DNA of 64,000 bases from Geobacteraceae bacterium (lineage in GTDB: Bacteria > Desulfobacterota > Desulfuromonadia > Geobacterales > Pseudopelobacteraceae), in the NCBI GenBank assembly GCA_021286935.1, contig JAJTBI010000002.1, positions 1-64,000 on the forward strand, given 5' to 3'. Below the pieces are notes generated by a model. That model worked only from the letters and a program-made list of their open reading frames with translations, searched no databases and was not told the DNA's origin. Position 1 is the first letter of the stretch. Each line of letters begins with the position of its first letter. The translations under genes were made by a program, and so were the position numbers. Of this stretch, positions 60,186-64,000 are shown in pieces.

Positions 60186-61211
60186 TTAGGGCTTTGCAAG
60201 CTGCTGCAACAGGGTGATGGGTAGCGCATTATCATAACCGGGAAACGGAATGCCGTCCAGGCTGCAGACAGGCTGAAGTTGCGGATGCTGAAGCTTCAGT
60301 TTCTCCATGCTGCGCGCCATGCTTTTCAGGGGGGAGAGCAGCGGCAGCTTGTGAAGGATTATGCTGCTGTGCAGGCAGGCCGCTCCGTTTTGGATCGCCT
60401 GCGTATAGTGGCGACGATGCAGAAAAAGATCCAGATGGTGACCATGGCGTGCCGCAGCATGCAGTAGTTCCAGTGTCTCCTGCAGTTTGTGGTCATCAGT
60501 TTCCTTGGGGAGATACAGCGCAACCTGTTGTTGGACTCCCCAGCGTTGCCTGAAGGTGTTGACGGCGTTTTCTTCCAGTTTGCGGCGGCGATCACGGGAA
60601 CCGAAGATGGTGATCGGTTCTCCCTGCACGGCAACTTTAGGCAGCAGGTAGGTTCGGAAGCCATGGGCGTCTGCCCGATGACGGTAATCCTGCAGGCACC
60701 AGGCGCCCCCATCCATCCCCTCATCAAAAAGTCCGATGGTGGTGCGCATTGTGCGGGAGAGGGCAAGCAGGGCAAAACTGATTTCGCAGGTTTCAAGACA
60801 GCGACAGTCGCTTTTCAGGAGCCGGTCCGGAAGAGAATATTCTGAAGGGCAATGGGGGGGGATGATGCCTGCCTGCTCTTTTACTGTTGCTTCCAGAATC
60901 TGTTGGTAACATTCAGCGGTAAGCGTCCCGGTGGGGCGTACGATTACGGACCAGTCTGCATCGGAGCGGTTCAGGGCACGGTTGACCGCAGGAACAAAGC
61001 CGATATTGCGCTCCATGGTCATGTAGATCGCCCGGTCACCCAGATGGTCGGAAAATTCCTCCAGCATTAATTCCGTTGTGCGATCGCAGCCGTTGTTAAT
61101 GATGATCAGACGGGCCGTTTCGGCACAGTCCAGAATAGAGACAAGGCAGGCCCGGGCCGCAGTCGGGTTGTTCCAGACCGGAACTATGATGTCAAACGTG
61201 GAAGTGGTCAT
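60186..61211 (-). CDS. Family 2 glycosyltransferase
   Basis: This 341-residue protein starts with the GT-A fold: [35 protein letters not shown] and [20 protein letters not shown]. The usual DxD is not clear; WSVIVRPTG occupies that place, so metal binding may differ. A second half ([20 protein letters not shown] onward) has no known motif. The position before gmhA and hldE suggests a role in LPS core or another surface glycan. Confidence 0.82.
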   Translation of the reverse strand: MTTSTFDIIVPVWNNPTAARACLVSILDCAETARLIIINNGCDRTTELMLEEFSDHLGDRAIYMTMERNIGFVPAVNRALNRSDADWSVIVRPTGTLTAECYQQILEATVKEQAGIIPPHCPSEYSLPDRLLKSDCRCLETCEISFALLALSRTMRTTIGLFDEGMDGGAWCLQDYRHRADAHGFRTYLLPKVAVQGEPITIFGSRDRRRKLEENAVNTFRQRWGVQQQVALYLPKETDDHKLQETLELLHAAARHGHHLDLFLHRRHYTQAIQNGAACLHSSIILHKLPLLSPLKSMARSMEKLKLQHPQLQPVCSLDGIPFPGYDNALPITLLQQLAKP

Positions 61212-61225
61212 AGGGGGCTAACAGA

Positions 61226-61249
61226 AAGGGTGGGCATCGCCCACCCTGT
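61226..61249 (-). terminator. Terminator-like hairpin after mreB
   Basis: On the minus strand AGGGTGGGC-GAT-GCCCACCCT forms a perfect 9-bp stem followed by TTCTGTT. It lies 45 bases after the mreB stop and 16 before the glycosyltransferase start, so read-through may be partial. Confidence 0.6.
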
Positions 61250-61293
61250 TGAGTAGATGTTGAAAAACGTACGAGTACTGATAGCGGGCGATT

Positions 61294-64000
<2,707 letters not shown>

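Overview
The window looks like a chromosome segment from a Geobacter-type bacterium (Desulfuromonadota; Geobacter/Trichlorobacter group). Gene content points there: an octaheme c-type cytochrome, an HdrABC-FlxABCD electron-transfer operon, a proton-pumping pyrophosphatase, many sensory proteins (two MCPs, PilZ, GGDEF, NtrC-type and receiver proteins), selenium genes (selA, selU) and Gram-negative LPS and cell-shape genes. The genus is inferred; no rRNA gene is present to confirm it.

Layout. 1-4538: tail of murA and a tight his operon (hisG, hisD, hisC, zinc-ribbon protein, hisB). 4636-8282: lipoprotein CpoB/YbgF, pyrophosphatase HppA and a ferritin-like protein. 8446-8521: tRNA-Asn. 8749-10173: octaheme cytochrome behind a strong promoter. 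10390-18301: hdrC-hdrB-receiver-hdrA-flxD-flxC-flxB-(GxxExxY cassette)-flxA, a likely flavin-based bifurcating NADH/heterodisulfide-reductase-type complex. Three consecutive gaps of this operon hold three different repeat elements. 18394-21269: a three-gene ABC-3C-type conflict system (SMC-like ATPase, small middle component, nuclease-like effector). 21377-25774: gntR-selA-ispD-histidine kinase-thioredoxin-like gene run. 25972-33764: K+ channel, TIM-barrel protein, galE, a DHH-CBS-nucleotidyltransferase fusion, a DUF4143-type ATPase and gluQ. 33741-35676: outer-membrane protein and selU. 35814-39313: class II aldolase, PilZ protein and GAF-MCP. 39403-41799: universal stress protein and YeiH-type exporter, divergent from a LysR regulator. 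41886-44953: AI-2E family permease, CrcB, DUF190 protein and a secreted protein. 45210-48609: a structured leader followed by panB, panC and a PLP decarboxylase resembling PanP. 48925-53401: Cys-rich secreted protein, lipoprotein, amidohydrolase with an apparent CTG start, sigma-54 activator and a small RiPP-precursor-like protein. 53618-58048: MCP, small secreted protein, REC-GGDEF protein, small hypothetical protein and a LexA/CI-like regulator lacking the cleavage residues. 58105-62337: LPS heptose genes (hldE, gmhA), a glycosyltransferase and mreB. 62508-end: 5' part of ileS.

Most eye-catching are the ABC-3C cassette, the repeat-bounded GxxExxY cassette inside the flx operon, the panB leader with mutually exclusive RNA pairings, two adjacent secreted proteins sharing an unnamed C-x26-C domain, the CTG-started amidohydrolase, and a near-perfect -24/-12 promoter just after a sigma-54 activator gene. 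Two families of roughly 100-130 bp palindromic repeats occur twice each. All functions are read from sequence features and memory of families; no searches were run.
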